A DNA stretch of 64,000 nucleotides from NCBI GenBank assembly GCA_037176885.1, contig JAWWNJ010000144.1:532378-596377 (forward strand), in the 5' to 3' direction. Both the position numbers and the translations under genes were made by a program. Below the pieces are notes generated by a model that was not told where the DNA came from, made no database searches, and was given only the letters and a program-made list of their open reading frames with translations. Below are positions 43,162-54,627 of the stretch, in pieces. Numbering within the stretch: the stretch's first letter is position 1; each line of letters begins with the position of its first letter. The DNA comes from Favolaschia claudopus (lineage: Eukaryota > Basidiomycota > Agaricomycetes > Agaricales > Mycenaceae).

Positions 43162-46100
43162 CTAGCCAACATAGCGAATCTTGATGGCTCCAGCACGATT
43201 TCTTGCCTCTAGAGCTGTAGAAAAACATCTCAGTCGACGGAGTGCATCGTGACACGAGTGCAAACCTTTCAGCTCCTCCGCCTCTTCACGTTGCTCGTAA
43301 TCAAGAACGAGCCGTTTGAGATGCTGTTGCTCTACTCTGTCTTGTTGTTGTGCCGACCGTGTGTGCACAGCCAAAGCAGATGCCGAAGGCACAGCGATTT
43401 GGCGCGTCTGGTGAATGGCACATTGAAGAAGGAAGTTTTCGAGGTAGCTCCACGTACCTGTTGCTTGTTGCCCTTCTTGGTGATGACAGTGAAGTTCATC
43501 ATGTTCGAGTTGTCGTTATGACTATTAAAGTCATCGTCTGTTTCATCAGGCCGTTTCTTCCTTGCGCCTGGAGGAAGCACCGCAGCATCCCATAATGCGA
43601 GAGCAGTTTTCTTGTCAACTTTTCGGGACTCGGCGGAACTATCGGTGACCATTTTCGCAAGCTCTTTGGCGAATTCTGCTTCAGCTTCCTCCGAAGGACC
43701 GAGGTTATCTTGGAGGCTGTTGCTGGCCGAGAGAACGACCAGCTCATCTGGGGACGGGGCTCGCTCATCAACCTATTCATCAGAACAAATTAAGGATCGA
43801 AGCGCATGAGCGGTGCATGGGAACCTCACAGGCGATGTCTGCGCTTCTTCATCTTCCTCCTCATCTCTCTCAGTCTCTTCGGGCCTACTGTCTTCATCGC
43901 CGCTCTCGTCGCCACTTCCACCCTCGTCCTCCAAAACTAGCACGGGAACTTCAGTGCACAGGCAAACAAAGATTGAAAATGACCCACGATCGGAGGTCTG
44001 AAATGCTGAGTTGAGCATCTCGTCTACAGCATTTGCTGCCTCCTCGAGCGTTTTCGGCATCTCAAGTTTGGGTCGTACAGCCTTGGTCGAAGGTTCAACA
44101 ACAAGCCGTGAACAAGCAAAAGAAAAGAACCACCTCGAGGGAATCCGACAACATGAAATCAACATCCATAGGTAAACCCTCCTTGCAATGCACGTAGTAC
44201 TAGGATATGCTTGTCAGCATCCCAGAAGTTACCATGAGCCGGAACATTACCTGAAAGAATATCAAGAAATTGTCCAACTTCTTCTTTTGCGTGCCTCGAT
44301 CGAAACACATCCCGCATGTGTCAAGAAGTACACAAACAAGGCGTACACGGAAGAAGTCGTCTGGCATGTCGACCGGACAGACTTGATTGGGCAATGGACG
44401 GGCGTCAGCTGGATTTTTTTACGTCAGACGGGGTGCTGCCCAGGGAGGTAAAATTGTTTACGATGCCCGAAAGTGACCAGCGACCATAGCGTATCGAACA
44501 CTATCCCAGAACTGAGCAGGCGGTAGATGTACAGCTCTCCGAGGTACTTGATAGTGGCCACTCTTCGCTGATTGGTGCTGTACACATTTTGCTCAAGACC
44601 CCTTCTGGCATCTTCTAATACTTGATCAACGACACCAACGGCGAATTCGGGATGATATCGCTGCAGGTCGTAGGTGAGCATGGCCAGTAGGCTGATGTTG
44701 CTGAACTTGATCTTCCACGGCTTAGTAAAAATCTTGTGTAGCACACGGCGAATATCTTCTTGTTCCCAGTCAATTTTCCGAATCAATTTGAGAACTTTGT
44801 CGATGGTCTTCTTGGCCAGAACGTCATAAATCAAATGCCGAATGAAAAGTTCTATCGTGGTTCGCTGCTTTTCTTGGCGGGGGGCGCGTTCAGGCGGGTT
44901 GCACTACACGCTGTTATGAAACCATTCGTTGAGGTCGGTGTACATCCCACCTGATAGTATGCGTTTTCTAACAAGAGCAACTGACGCTGATCAAAATGCT
45001 GCATGCTTTGCTTTCGTCGCATCAATTCCAGCTAGCAATATTGTTAACCAGGGATTGGATTTTCTAATCCGTGGCTTACCATTGTCCCGAATCTCTGATG
45101 GGTCTCTTCACTTCTCAGCAAAAAGCGACCACATCCTTCCAGTAGCAAAGCAAGATTCTCGACATTCGTTCCAGAAAAGTCATCCAAGCAGACTTTGAAG
45201 ACGTGTAGGATGAGATGCGAGGGAACAACACGGAACTTGGTCAAGTTTGACAGATACATGATGTTCTGAAGGTGTTGAGCATCGGCACCCAGTCAGCAAA
45301 TGCCGAAATACCTTCATTCGAACTTCAGACAGTTCTTTAACGACGTTCTTTTTCCTTTGTAAGTATCGAAATTCCTCGTCCAACTGAGGGAAGAGATCAG
45401 CGACGAGGAATGGCTGAGTTGTAGACGGAGCGTACAATGGCCACAAGCTCTGTACCAACATCCGGCATGTACTTGGCGAGTGTTGCGACTAGGCGAGAAT
45501 AATGAGGGAGTAAATCTATGCGATTCTTCGGCACTTGACCCAAGAACTGGGAGCAATTGAATTATTGCATGATATCACCGGATGAAATTACCTTGATTAG
45601 TCGTTTCCGAGCAGCTTTGGAGTTCAGGAATGCGAAGTCGATTGCAGCTTGATCAATCAAGGCTCGATTTGTGGCGTCGGGGAGACGGACAAGAAGGGCG
45701 GTAAGAAGCTGAGAGGGCCCTTGTGGGGCTAACTGAGGAGACAACGGGGGGGATGTTGCTTTCGGAGTTCCAGGGGTGGGAGTCGACGCACTGTTCAGAA
45801 TGTGGTTAGCTGCAATCAGGAGAATAACTGCCAAACAACTAACTCCTCCTCATTCAAAATCTCTTGATGTTCTTCTTCTTCCGCGGGTTTGTCAGACACT
45901 CCATCTCCGAGATTTTCGAGCTCCTCCTCTAATTTCCTGACCTCCTCCTTCTCCTTTTCGAGCCTTTCTTTCTCGCTGTCCAAACTAGGATCACTCTCCG
46001 ACTCTTTCCCCTCTGCTTCATCTATGCCAAGAACTCCACGTGGAACAAAGTCTTTGATGTCTTGCACATCTTCAAAGAACCTTCGCTCTTCTTCGTCCTC

Positions 46101-47504
46101 CCATTTTCCTCCGGTTGAGGCTGCGTCGTCATTCTCGTCTCCAGCTAGAGTGCTCGACCGGTTAGCTCCAATCAGAATGGAGTCAGACTTCTGTGAATTG
46201 GTGGGCAGCGCTGGCAGAGGGAGGTAAAGCAGTTCGGATAGACTGGAGCCGTGGCATCAAGACAATAGGGATGCTGAGGGAAAGTCACGGACGATTGGCA
46301 ACTTGCGAGCAATTTTTCGTAGCCTTTTGTCATCTTCTCGTATGCCTGTTGGCGATCCTCAAAGATCTCACCGGACCGAATATATGCTTCGTGATTCCTT
46401 CGATCCTGCTCTTGGAGCCGCTAATTTACATTGAGCAATCATCGCAGCGACGTAAAGTGAGGTTTACTGTGTGTTCGATGATGAGCTTCTTGCAAACATT
46501 TTCAAAGTAGCCTTCACACATGCGTTTGAAGCGATCGCGTATTTCTTGTTCCACAAGCTCATCTTCTTCTTGAGAAAGCACGGGGAATGACTCGGTTTCC
46601 GAGCTTTGAGCAGCCGACGCTGTGCCAGGTTCGGAAAGCATCGGAATTTGCTTGGAGGGGACGGGAGGTACTATGCCGAGATATGGTCGAGAGTATGATT
46701 TGAGAAATGTTGAGAGAAGAGGCAAGGAAGACAATGTTGGGTCATTCGATAACTGGTGCAATATACCACTATCACAAATTGCGCTCGCGAGAGAGAACAC
46801 GGTTCACTTGCCAGTTCCTTCAAAACCTTCATGATGTACTCTCCGCCACTTCGACCGGAAGCATCTCGGATTATACCAATCAATGCCAACTCGGAACTCA
46901 CTCTGAGAACGGGTCGCTGACGTATGACTCGAGCAGTATCATCCTTTTCGCGTTGCTCGGGGGCAAGGGCAGCAAGAGCGGCCCTTGAAGGGGCAGCAAG
47001 TGCGCCAGACAAGGCTAATACCATTGCGGGCGTGAATGTGGCGGGGAAACGGCGATGAAGCGCAGAAATAATCTACATGATATTAGATCGGAAACCGCGT
47101 CGAATAAAGAAACGACAGAAGTGTGTACTGACCTCAACCGCACTCCATACGTCCTTCTCTGTTTTGCAACGCGCAATACCTTCTAACGCGGCGCCGACAA
47201 TTTCATCGACATACTTCTCGAGCGACAAAGTGTCGATATCTTTGAGAATTTGGTCGCGATTGTCCATTGCCATAGACAGACGCATGCGCTTTATCAAGGC
47301 CGTATGGCGCTTGAGAGATGAATCGAGTCTGGACGATTCTAAGCATATGTTGTGCTTAGCTGGAACAGTTAGTGAGCTCCAGCACATACCCTGCGATGTC
47401 GGGGTGGCATTGAGGGCCTTCAAAGACTTTCGTTTAGCCAACCGAGCGCGTTCGTCGTCAATTCTAGTGTTGGAATGGGACCCATTGGGTGGACCAGAGT
47501 CCAT
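43162..47504 (-). CDS. UPF2: Nonsense-mediated decay factor UPF2 (Nmd2)
   Basis: Bridges UPF1 and UPF3 in nonsense-mediated mRNA decay. Start 47504 'MDSGPPNGSHSNTRIDDERA'. First MIF4G region: 'SSLKRHTALIKRMRLSM', 'RDQILKDIDTLSLEKYVDEI', 'FPATFTPAMV' and 'RVSSELALIGIIRDASGRSG'. Acidic linker 'EKERLEKEKEEVRKLEEELE'. Second MIF4G: 'LPDATNRALIDQAAIDFAFL', 'FLGQVPKNRIDLLPHYSRLV', 'ILHVFKVCLDDFSGTNVENL'. Third MIF4G: 'VLKLIRKIDWEQEDIRRVLH', 'NISLLAMLTYDLQRYHPEFA', 'VATIKYLGELYIYRLLSS' and 'FRVRLVCVLLDTCGMCFDRG'. Acidic stretch 'GDESGDEDSRPEETERDEEE'. C-terminal UPF1-binding part '...MMNFTVITKKGNKQQ', 'LVLDYEQREEAEELK', and a last exon 'ALEARNRAGAIKIRYVG*'. Many short introns; no break. Divergent from the ATRIP-like gene. 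Confidence 0.94.
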
Positions 47505-47550
47505 GGTGAATGAGGTTGTGGAAGCGAGCTGAGCCGCGATTACGTACCAC

Positions 47551-50500
47551 ATGGACTCTGATGATTACTTCGATGATATTGTCCTCGACGACCAGACTTT
47601 GGCCGTACTCGACTCTGAGGAGAGAAAGTATCTCTCCCAGGCACCACCACCACCAAAGCGTCAGAAAACTGATAACGGTTGGCGGCCAGCACCTCCCATT
47701 CAACTTCGCGGCCCACCGTTAGCAGACGACAATGATCTCCCCGAAATTTCAGTGCACGGAGATGGATCGTACGCGGTTCGCGGTGGACTCAGAAACGATG
47801 CAAGCTCTCGTTCAAAGCCTCAAAATGTGCCTGCGCGCGTCGCCACCGGCCAACCTTCACGCGTTCAGTCGCGCCCCGCCAATGTTCCAGTAGCTACGCG
47901 TCCCAATACAAGTGTTCGCCCCCAGGCACCACCGCGCCGAGAATCTCTACCGTCGGTGCAAACTCGGGGTGCGCAGGCTCCGCGGCCAGTCGCGTCCACC
48001 GTCTCGCGCCCACCCCCTCCACCACCACCACCACCCCCTGTCGAAACAGGCGTATCCAAAGCTCAAGCTGAAGAAATGCAAAGACAGATCGCCGAGGTTT
48101 CGCAGAGTCGCAGTTGAATATTTTCATGCATTTAACACTTTCACAGCTTCAGAAAGAGAACGAGAAGTTTCGAACCGAGCTCAAAGCAGCCACTGTCGCC
48201 AAATTCGCCAAATCAGGCGAAGTTTCGATTCTTAGACAGAAGGAGGAGAAGGTATATCGCCGAATCTCCAGCGCCATACCAAAAAAAAACTGGCTCAATG
48301 AACCGGATTAGGTGGCTCAAGAACACGCAACACAAGTCGCCCAGCTCAAACTTGCCAAAGAGGAATCAGAAGCCAGACAAATTGCAATGCAAAAGGAATT
48401 GAAGGCAGAAATGGAGCGCCTAAAGACACAATTCATTTTCAAGGTCTGCATTCATACATAGTTCATGCCAATACTCTGATTCACGGACATGACTACTCAG
48501 CAACACGAGATGGAAACCTCGTCTCGGAAGCCTCCTGGGTCCCTACGTCCAAAAAGAACCTCCAAAGACGTTCTATCTACACCTGTAGCTGCTTCATCGC
48601 AGATGCAAGGATGGAATAAGAACACCACTAGTAACAGGTTTCCCGACCAGTCGCCTAGCCGATCTCGCGCCGCCCCTGATACGCGGAGAACTCCCGATAA
48701 ATTCAAAAAGCCTCCAAAGCTTCTGGGATTCGAGAATTCTTTCGCTGACGCGACGCCCATCAAGCCTTATAATGGCCCGGGCCGTCCTAAGAAGGAGTTC
48801 ACCGCGCCCCCCAGCCCCATCCCATTTCCGCCTCTAGTTGATGTAGTCATGAGCGATCCTTCAGACTTTGTCGACGCAGTCACCAGCTCCGAGCCTGTCG
48901 ATCTTGAGCCACCGGTCGCCCCAATCGATGACCTTCAAGAAATTGAGCCTTTCAACTGGAAAGCGGAGGTATCCATCTCTGTCAAACATCTATCTTACTT
49001 TTCGGCTAAATTTTGAGTAGCTCACTCGACTCGTCCTCACGCATTCTTCACCACAGAACACTGCGCCTACGCTGAAAATACTTGTTGGGCTCGATATCCC
49101 TTTGGAATCAACAGAAGAATACTCCACCCATATCACTCGCCTTTTAGAATTGTTGGCTAGCACGGCTCAGCATAAAGACTACGAAACGTCTTTGCAAGGC
49201 GTTTGTCGATGTCTCATTTCATTGGCGGCTATTCTCAACAAGACTAATCTAGTACGCCGTTCTTCTACTTCCCGGTCGCCTATTGATGAATCCAGGAAAA
49301 CGAGTTGGCAGTTCTACTTAATCTGTTAATGTTTCTATGTTGCTCGTTGCCCATGTTCGGTTCCACCCTTATATCCCCTTCACACGAAAATGGTGATGCT
49401 TGTGATATCCTCGATACTGTATGCTCGATAATCCATGATCATCTCGTCCCAACCAAGGTTCGAGCATCTAGTTCCGATCTAGGAGGTGAGGCAGTTGGCT
49501 TGCTCGAAGCTCTGTGTTGGAACATGAAGGATGACTTGGTCAACCGGTGGGTTTATCGTAGCGAATGACGATACACTTCACTTCAACAGCTCCAGGTTAA
49601 CAATCGTTTGCGATAACAAAGAAATCCTGATGGTTCTGCTCGACAATGCGCAGCCTCCAGGGCTATTAGTGCGTAGCATCCGACTTCTCGTGTTTTTAGC
49701 AAGTCGTGCGTGTATCTAAGCATGTTTCCTTCTTCGTACTAATGAGACAAGATTCGAGATTATGCCGTCCCCTGCTCTCCAACGCTGAAACACCCAACCT
49801 TTCGGACGAAGCAAAAGCGAAGGCAGCTGCAAAGCATCCGCTCGTCGAGCGTCTTTGCTCATTGCTAACTGACGCATCGCGCCAGGATCCGGAGGTCAGT
49901 GCTTCACTACACACACCGAGTGGTACTAAAGGTAGTAAATAGATGAAAAGTCAGATTCTCACTTTTTTCGGCGTCCTAGCCGCAGCACATCCAGATGTCC
50001 ATGCAGCTCTGGTGGGCTATCAAGCGTTAATACCGTCCCTCGTAGCGTTCCTGACCCAAATGGCGACGCTTCTGTGGGAAGGAGACGAGTTCTTAATGAC
50101 CAGTTCGGTTGCTATTACAAGGTCTCTCTCTTATCCCAGCTTATTGTATTATTGGCTAAATCAGAACAGGACGATACGAACCCTAAACCAGACGCTCTTT
50201 CTCGTTCATCACCTCGTTTTCGGGCTAGAGCCCAACGTCAATCTTCGACATCGACTACACTACGCTCCTTCTCGTACATTCAACGGCATCACCCATATGT
50301 TCATTGTAACTTTCGGGAGGCTCAGTTGTGCGGATCCTCCGGAATGGATAGACGCTGCACAAAAGTTCGAACTGGAAGCTCTATCAGGTTCGTGATATTG
50401 CTTTCATAGGGAGCAAGTTGACGAGCCGACTCGGATTGGCAGAGATGGCGCAAGATCTTTTGGACCTTGTGGTAGATGGCCCCGAGGCAGACAGCATCTG

Positions 50501-50594
50501 GGCTGCATATCAGTTTGAAACTGGCGATGTCGTTGAGGACAGCGACACCGATGAAGAGGATATGGAGGCGAAATTAGTCGGAACAAACACTTGA
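47551..50594 (+). CDS. ATRIP/Rad26-like checkpoint protein (probable ATR partner)
   Basis: Predicted partner of the checkpoint kinase ATR (Ddc2/Lcd1 in budding yeast, Rad26 in S. pombe). Evidence is architectural: an acidic N-terminal stretch 'MDSDDYFDDIVLDDQTLAVL' like the RPA-binding patch; NLS-like 'PPKRQKTD'; a Pro-rich segment; a coiled coil 'QAEEMQRQIAEL', 'QKENEKFRTELKAATVAKFA', 'SGEVSILRQKEEK', 'KELKAEMERLKTQF' (the ATRIP dimerisation coil has the same 'K.GE...LR' look); a basic Ser-rich linker; then a helical-repeat C-terminal half ('LLELLASTAQHKDYETSL', 'AVLLNLLMFLCCS') ending 'AQDLLDLVVDGPEADSIW' and acidic 'EDSDTDEEDMEAKLVG'. Exon joins in 49.0-50.4 kb are approximate. Start ATG 47551 is only 46 bp from the UPF2 ATG on the other strand. 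Confidence 0.62.
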
Positions 50595-50827
50595 CAACAA
50601 ACAGTATGTGTTCATCACAAATACAAGCCGCTACTTCTCTTTAAATACATTCTCGGTCTACCAGGGATTTAGCCGGATTTCTTCAACTCATATCTACGTA
50701 CTTACCTGGCGACAAAAGCTTTTCGCCCATTGCAAACGCCTTTTGACACTTTTCGTCATGCGGACACCATCCCCAGTCGACATACGTCGGACCACTCCCT
50801 CGCAGACCTCCATTCGATATCTCCCTC

Positions 50828-52121
50828 TCAAACTGTCACGGATTCGAGCCTTGGCCAAGGGTCGACAGGGAACACGTATGAATTAGCAGATGGACGCACC
50901 CAACCGCTAATAGCTTGGCCATCGTTGACTACCGGCTCGGAAAGGATGGACACAGAAATGTTGACATGTCGCAAACCATACTCTTCCAGCCACAGCTGCC
51001 ATACACAGTCGTCCCAATCCGAAGCACGAGACGCCGAGATAGCCCGTTCGCTGCACCACACCGGGTAGTGCCGAGGGATGATTATTGGTGTCAAGTCGGG
51101 AACAGAAAAGGCGGAAGGAGCTGATGGAGCCAGGAGCAGTGGCTGTTTGACCGGCGGGCGGTTATGCAGGGACAACATTTTGTAGGCATTTGATGGCAAG
51201 ACATTTGTTAGATTCGCGGGGAATAGCATGACAGTGCGGGAATTGGCAAAGAGGCGCGCCAGATTTAGATAGGCCGAGGGAGAGTATTGACGGTCAAGAG
51301 AATGCATGAGATGGAGAGAAACCCCGGACAACGAAGGGCGACTTTTGATATCGTTGAGTCGTTTTAAAAGCTGCCGATGGGAGGTTGAGTGCGGTTGGCT
51401 TGCTGTGACAAGTACCAGCGAGATTGGTCCTGAATGAAGAGGTTCAAGAATTGACAACCTTTTACTGTAGCACCGACAGTGCTTACCAGGCCAGCGAGAA
51501 GCCCATGACGCGAGGTCGTTGAAATTGAGATCGTCGTTATCCGTTGACCAGAGGCAAGCAGTTATTCCATCGACGGGGGAGGCAGGGTGTAGAACGTAAG
51601 GCTCAAATTGCGGTAAGCCACCGAGAGACAAGATATACGGAGAGAGGCGTGATGATTGAGGTCCAGGAACACTAACTGGCAAGTGGGTAGTCGTCGCCAC
51701 TGAGCGAACTTGAGGAGCAAGGAAGTCAAGTTGGTTGAGAGAGCCTACCGATTTTTGCAGCAGGGTACCCAACATAGAAATACTGCAATATGGAAGCTGA
51801 TGTGAAGGCGAAACTCAGGAAACAATACATCAGAGTTATCCACTTGAAGGTGAGGCCTTTCCAAGAGCGAGCAACGTTGGGGAGGGGGTGATCTGTGAAT
51901 TGGACAAGAATTTGAGAGTCCGGAGAGGTGAAAAAGAGGCGCAAAGCATGGGTTAAGCTGTTGGAATGAGGGAGAGGTGGAGGAGTGACGGAAGAGGGCG
52001 ATTTGGTGGGCGTAGAAGGATTATTGGGCGCTCGAAGCCTCTGTTGAGAGTTTGCGGTAGAAAGGTGACTTTGAACGCTCCCTGAACCAGACACAGTGGA
52101 TATGCTGCCCGAAGTGTTCAT
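50828..52121 (-). CDS. GT49/LARGE-like glycosyltransferase, type II membrane protein
   Basis: Start 52121 'MNTSGSISTVSGSGSVQSHL', a Ser-rich cytosolic head, then one membrane anchor 'ITLMYCFLSFAFTSASILQY', typical of Golgi type II enzymes. Two introns are probable, one around 51790-51750 and one around 51485-51430. The lumenal part has 'GITACLWSTDNDDLNFNDLA', 'GPISLVLVTASQPHSTSHRQ', 'YLNLARLFANSRTVMLFPAN', 'IIIPRHYPVWCSERAI' and 'WDDCVWQLWLEEYGLRHVN', matching my memory of fungal proteins annotated as glycosyltransferase family 49. No clear DxD metal-binding motif stands out: the usual site reads 'FPANLT'. Donor and acceptor are unknown. Converges on the ATRIP-like gene. Confidence 0.6.
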
Positions 52122-52969
52122 GATGGGCGAGTCAAGGGCGAGTTCAACTCTTCGGTGATACAGTTACGGCATTATTGCCTTCTGCCTGTTGCGGCAGTGC
52201 TACCTTTGTGGTACTTACAACTTCGATCGAGTGCCCGCCCTCGCCCGCCCGAGTCTGTATAGTAATTTCAACTTTGGTCAGGCCGGGATCGCCACCATCT
52301 TCCCCAGCAGCAGAGCAGCTACTGAAATGCTAAGCTCGGTCGTGAACGTCGCCCCGACGCCCGCATTGAGTACTAGTATCTGAACCACCTTCCTACTCAT
52401 ATCACAATCTTGCACCGAAACTTCTTGGCCGCTGAGCAATAGGCGCTGCTATTTTTGTTGGTTGACCTACGATCTCCGGGTCCCTACTGCCTCGCAGAGT
52501 CGTTGTCGTTATGTTCACATTTATTCTGAAACCTGATCCCGGCTTCCATAGCGCATAAGATTTCGAGGTGACCGTTGTCGAGCTCATTCGACGGCATGAT
52601 CGTGTAACAATAAAGCAGACAGTGTCCCCCGCAGTGCCCGAAGCTGGTGAACGTCAGGGAGTCGACCTGGAGAGTCGAAGTTATTCGAAATGAGAGTGGA
52701 GTATTTATTCCGACTCCAATGGGTGTATAATTATGTCCGCACAGAGCCCGAGAGTGTAAGACCATCATGGAACAAAGAAGCGGGGTGAGATTCCCTTGAT
52801 GATTTGGGTTTGTTCGTACAGCTGCTCAACAGCTGCTGCTAGTCTGAGTGCTTTGTAGGCAGTTGAATCAAGGCACAAAGAAGATAAAGTAAGTAGTCAA
52901 GCAACGCAACTGAGGCTATCCGATCAATTGATATGATTCTTAAGTGTCCCGCTCTCTCCCTTTACCTTC
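52122..52969. other. 848-bp intergenic region between divergent genes
   Basis: Upstream region of the GT49-like (-) and amidohydrolase-like (+) genes. A minus-strand open frame at 52484-52768 has no recognisable features. No repeat or RNA gene seen. Confidence 0.4.
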
Positions 52970-54175
52970 ATGTCCTCTCAGCAGCCTCCTTCTCCTGGCG
53001 TTGGTCTCCGCAGGAAGGGCCCTAAGACCCTTCCCAGTCTTCCGCTTTCCGCTTTCTCCCCACCAAACTCTGGCACTGGTGAATTCTTCCCTTTGCCTCC
53101 TAGTCCCAGCACCGTCCACCCGGCTGTTGTTGTCGATGCCCATGTCGCTGTGGTAAATGCCGATCCCACTCTTGCATCTTGGAAAAAGGAGATCGGTCAG
53201 GATTTGAGCACCCGTGTCGGTGGTGTCGTTCTGTCTGTGCCCTCGTCCGATGCCGAGAAAGTCGTCGCTGGGTCGGTCCCATCTGTTCACAAATTTCTAC
53301 CCCGTTTCAATGACTTCCCCCCAGATTGCAGTCGAACAACCCGGGCGTTAAGATCCTTTCGCTCATGGTGCCCTTTGAATTAGGCGCTGCTCAACACGAG
53401 TTGCCCGCCTACACTTCTGGGCTCTCCATCCCTATAGCCTTGTCCACCTCGTTTTCCACGGCCACGCCGGAGGCTGTCGCAAGTTTAAAATGGGCCCTAT
53501 CGCAGGGCCGCCCTGTTGAAATCGACGTCCCCGCCGTCATTCCAGACTCAGCGTTTGAAGGTTTTGAGGACATGTTATCCAAAGCCGCCACGGATCTTCC
53601 ATCGGTACCCCCGATAATACTATGTGAGTATCCTGAGATTCATGGGCTACCCCTCTGCAATTTTCCTGACCTATCTGCAGCGAGCATGCTCCCCCCACCT
53701 CACGATCTGTCACTATCCATCGTAAAATTGATGAAGCACCCCACATACCGCTCCTTCCAGTCCCAAACGGCCGCGCTATCTTTATTCCCCGAGCTCTATA
53801 TCAAATTCCTTCCGCCGATGTGGGATGCACCGACCCCAACGACGCCAATTACCACCGCCACTGCTTCGGAGGCTGACGCCAAACAGCTCAAGGAGTGGAA
53901 GCGTCGTGTCAAGATGTACCGTGAGTTTCTCAACTTCTTTCTATATGATCTACTTTTCTTTCTCAACTCTTCTGATAACAGTCGGCCCCGTCATGGAGGC
54001 TTTCGGATACCAGCGCATTATCTTTGGCTCCTCTCCTTCCCCTGCCTCTGCAAATCCCTCCGTTGCAGGCGACTGGTATGAGATTGCCCGGGAGTCTCTA
54101 GCGGAATTGGGGGTCGAACAAGAATTCATCGATGCTGTATTTTGTGCCAATGCCCAAAAAGTGTATGGATCGTAA
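52970..54175 (+). CDS. Amidohydrolase-like (TIM-barrel metal-dependent hydrolase) protein
   Basis: Start 52970 'MSSQQPPSPGVGLRRKGPKT', a Pro/Ser-rich leader, then 'AVVVDAHVAVVNADPTLASW'. Later blocks: 'PGVKILSLMVPFELGAAQHE', 'TPEAVASLKWALSQGRPVEI', 'HDLSLSIVKLMKHPTYRSFQ', 'KQLKEWKRRVKMY', and a C-terminal 'VGPVMEAFGYQRIIFGSSPS' ... 'WYEIARESLAELGVEQEFID' 'AVFCANAQKVYGS*'. The last part fits the amidohydrolase-2 family, where a conserved Gly-(Thr/Ser)-(Asp/Ser) strand is followed by the helix ending 'I...NA.R.Y'. The usual N-terminal 'D.H.H' metal ligands appear only as 'VDAHVAV' and the strand Asp reads 'GSS', so catalytic metal binding may be lost. About four introns, near 53273-53330, 53623-53681 and 53920-53981. 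Confidence 0.5.
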
Positions 54176-54627
54176 GTAGATTTGCCAATGTGTATCTAAG
54201 TAATGTATTTGGAACTCCTGTTGTCGTGAGTTATCTATTATCCGTTCTGATACTGTTGGACTTTAAATTGAGATCCTCCTGCAAAAAAAATCAATCGACC
54301 GCCCGAATCCGATTAAGTATCCGACTAGATCCGACTTGTATCGTTCGCCGAATAAGGCCGAATAACGTCACACCGTGACATTCGTAGGGCGCGCTCTTCG
54401 CGTGAATCAAGCGTGAATCCACTATCATACATTGGCATGGACGCGATAAAGGATAATAGGCTAGAATTAGGCCGCCGCAACAACGACGACTCTTCGTCAG
54501 TTCTTCTTTCTCAGTTATTCGACATCTGTTCAGTCTGAGTGGCATGTAGAAGTAGCCGGGAAAGTTCGCCTGTTAGGGTGCGCTCGTTCACTTCCTTACT
54601 GCACTGCGAGTCCCTGACTGTACACAG
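54176..54627. promoter_or_regulatory. Upstream region with small repeats; start exon of next gene unresolved
   Basis: Contains three ATCCGAYT copies (54307, 54319, 54329), an inverted repeat GTCAC-ACC-GTGAC (about 54367-54379) and two GCGTGAATC copies near 54400-54420. An exon-like stretch encoding 'SSRESSPVR' (about 54548-54577) precedes a plausible 50-nt intron (54578-54627), but no ATG could be joined to it. Confidence 0.35.

Noticed and set aside
42897..43255. Minus-strand frames just downstream of UPF2
   Set aside because: UPF2 ends with 'GAIKIRYVG*' at 43162; these frames overlap it in another frame and run into untranslated sequence.
47865..48059. Gly-rich minus-strand frame
   Set aside because: Antisense to the poly-proline run of the ATRIP-like gene.
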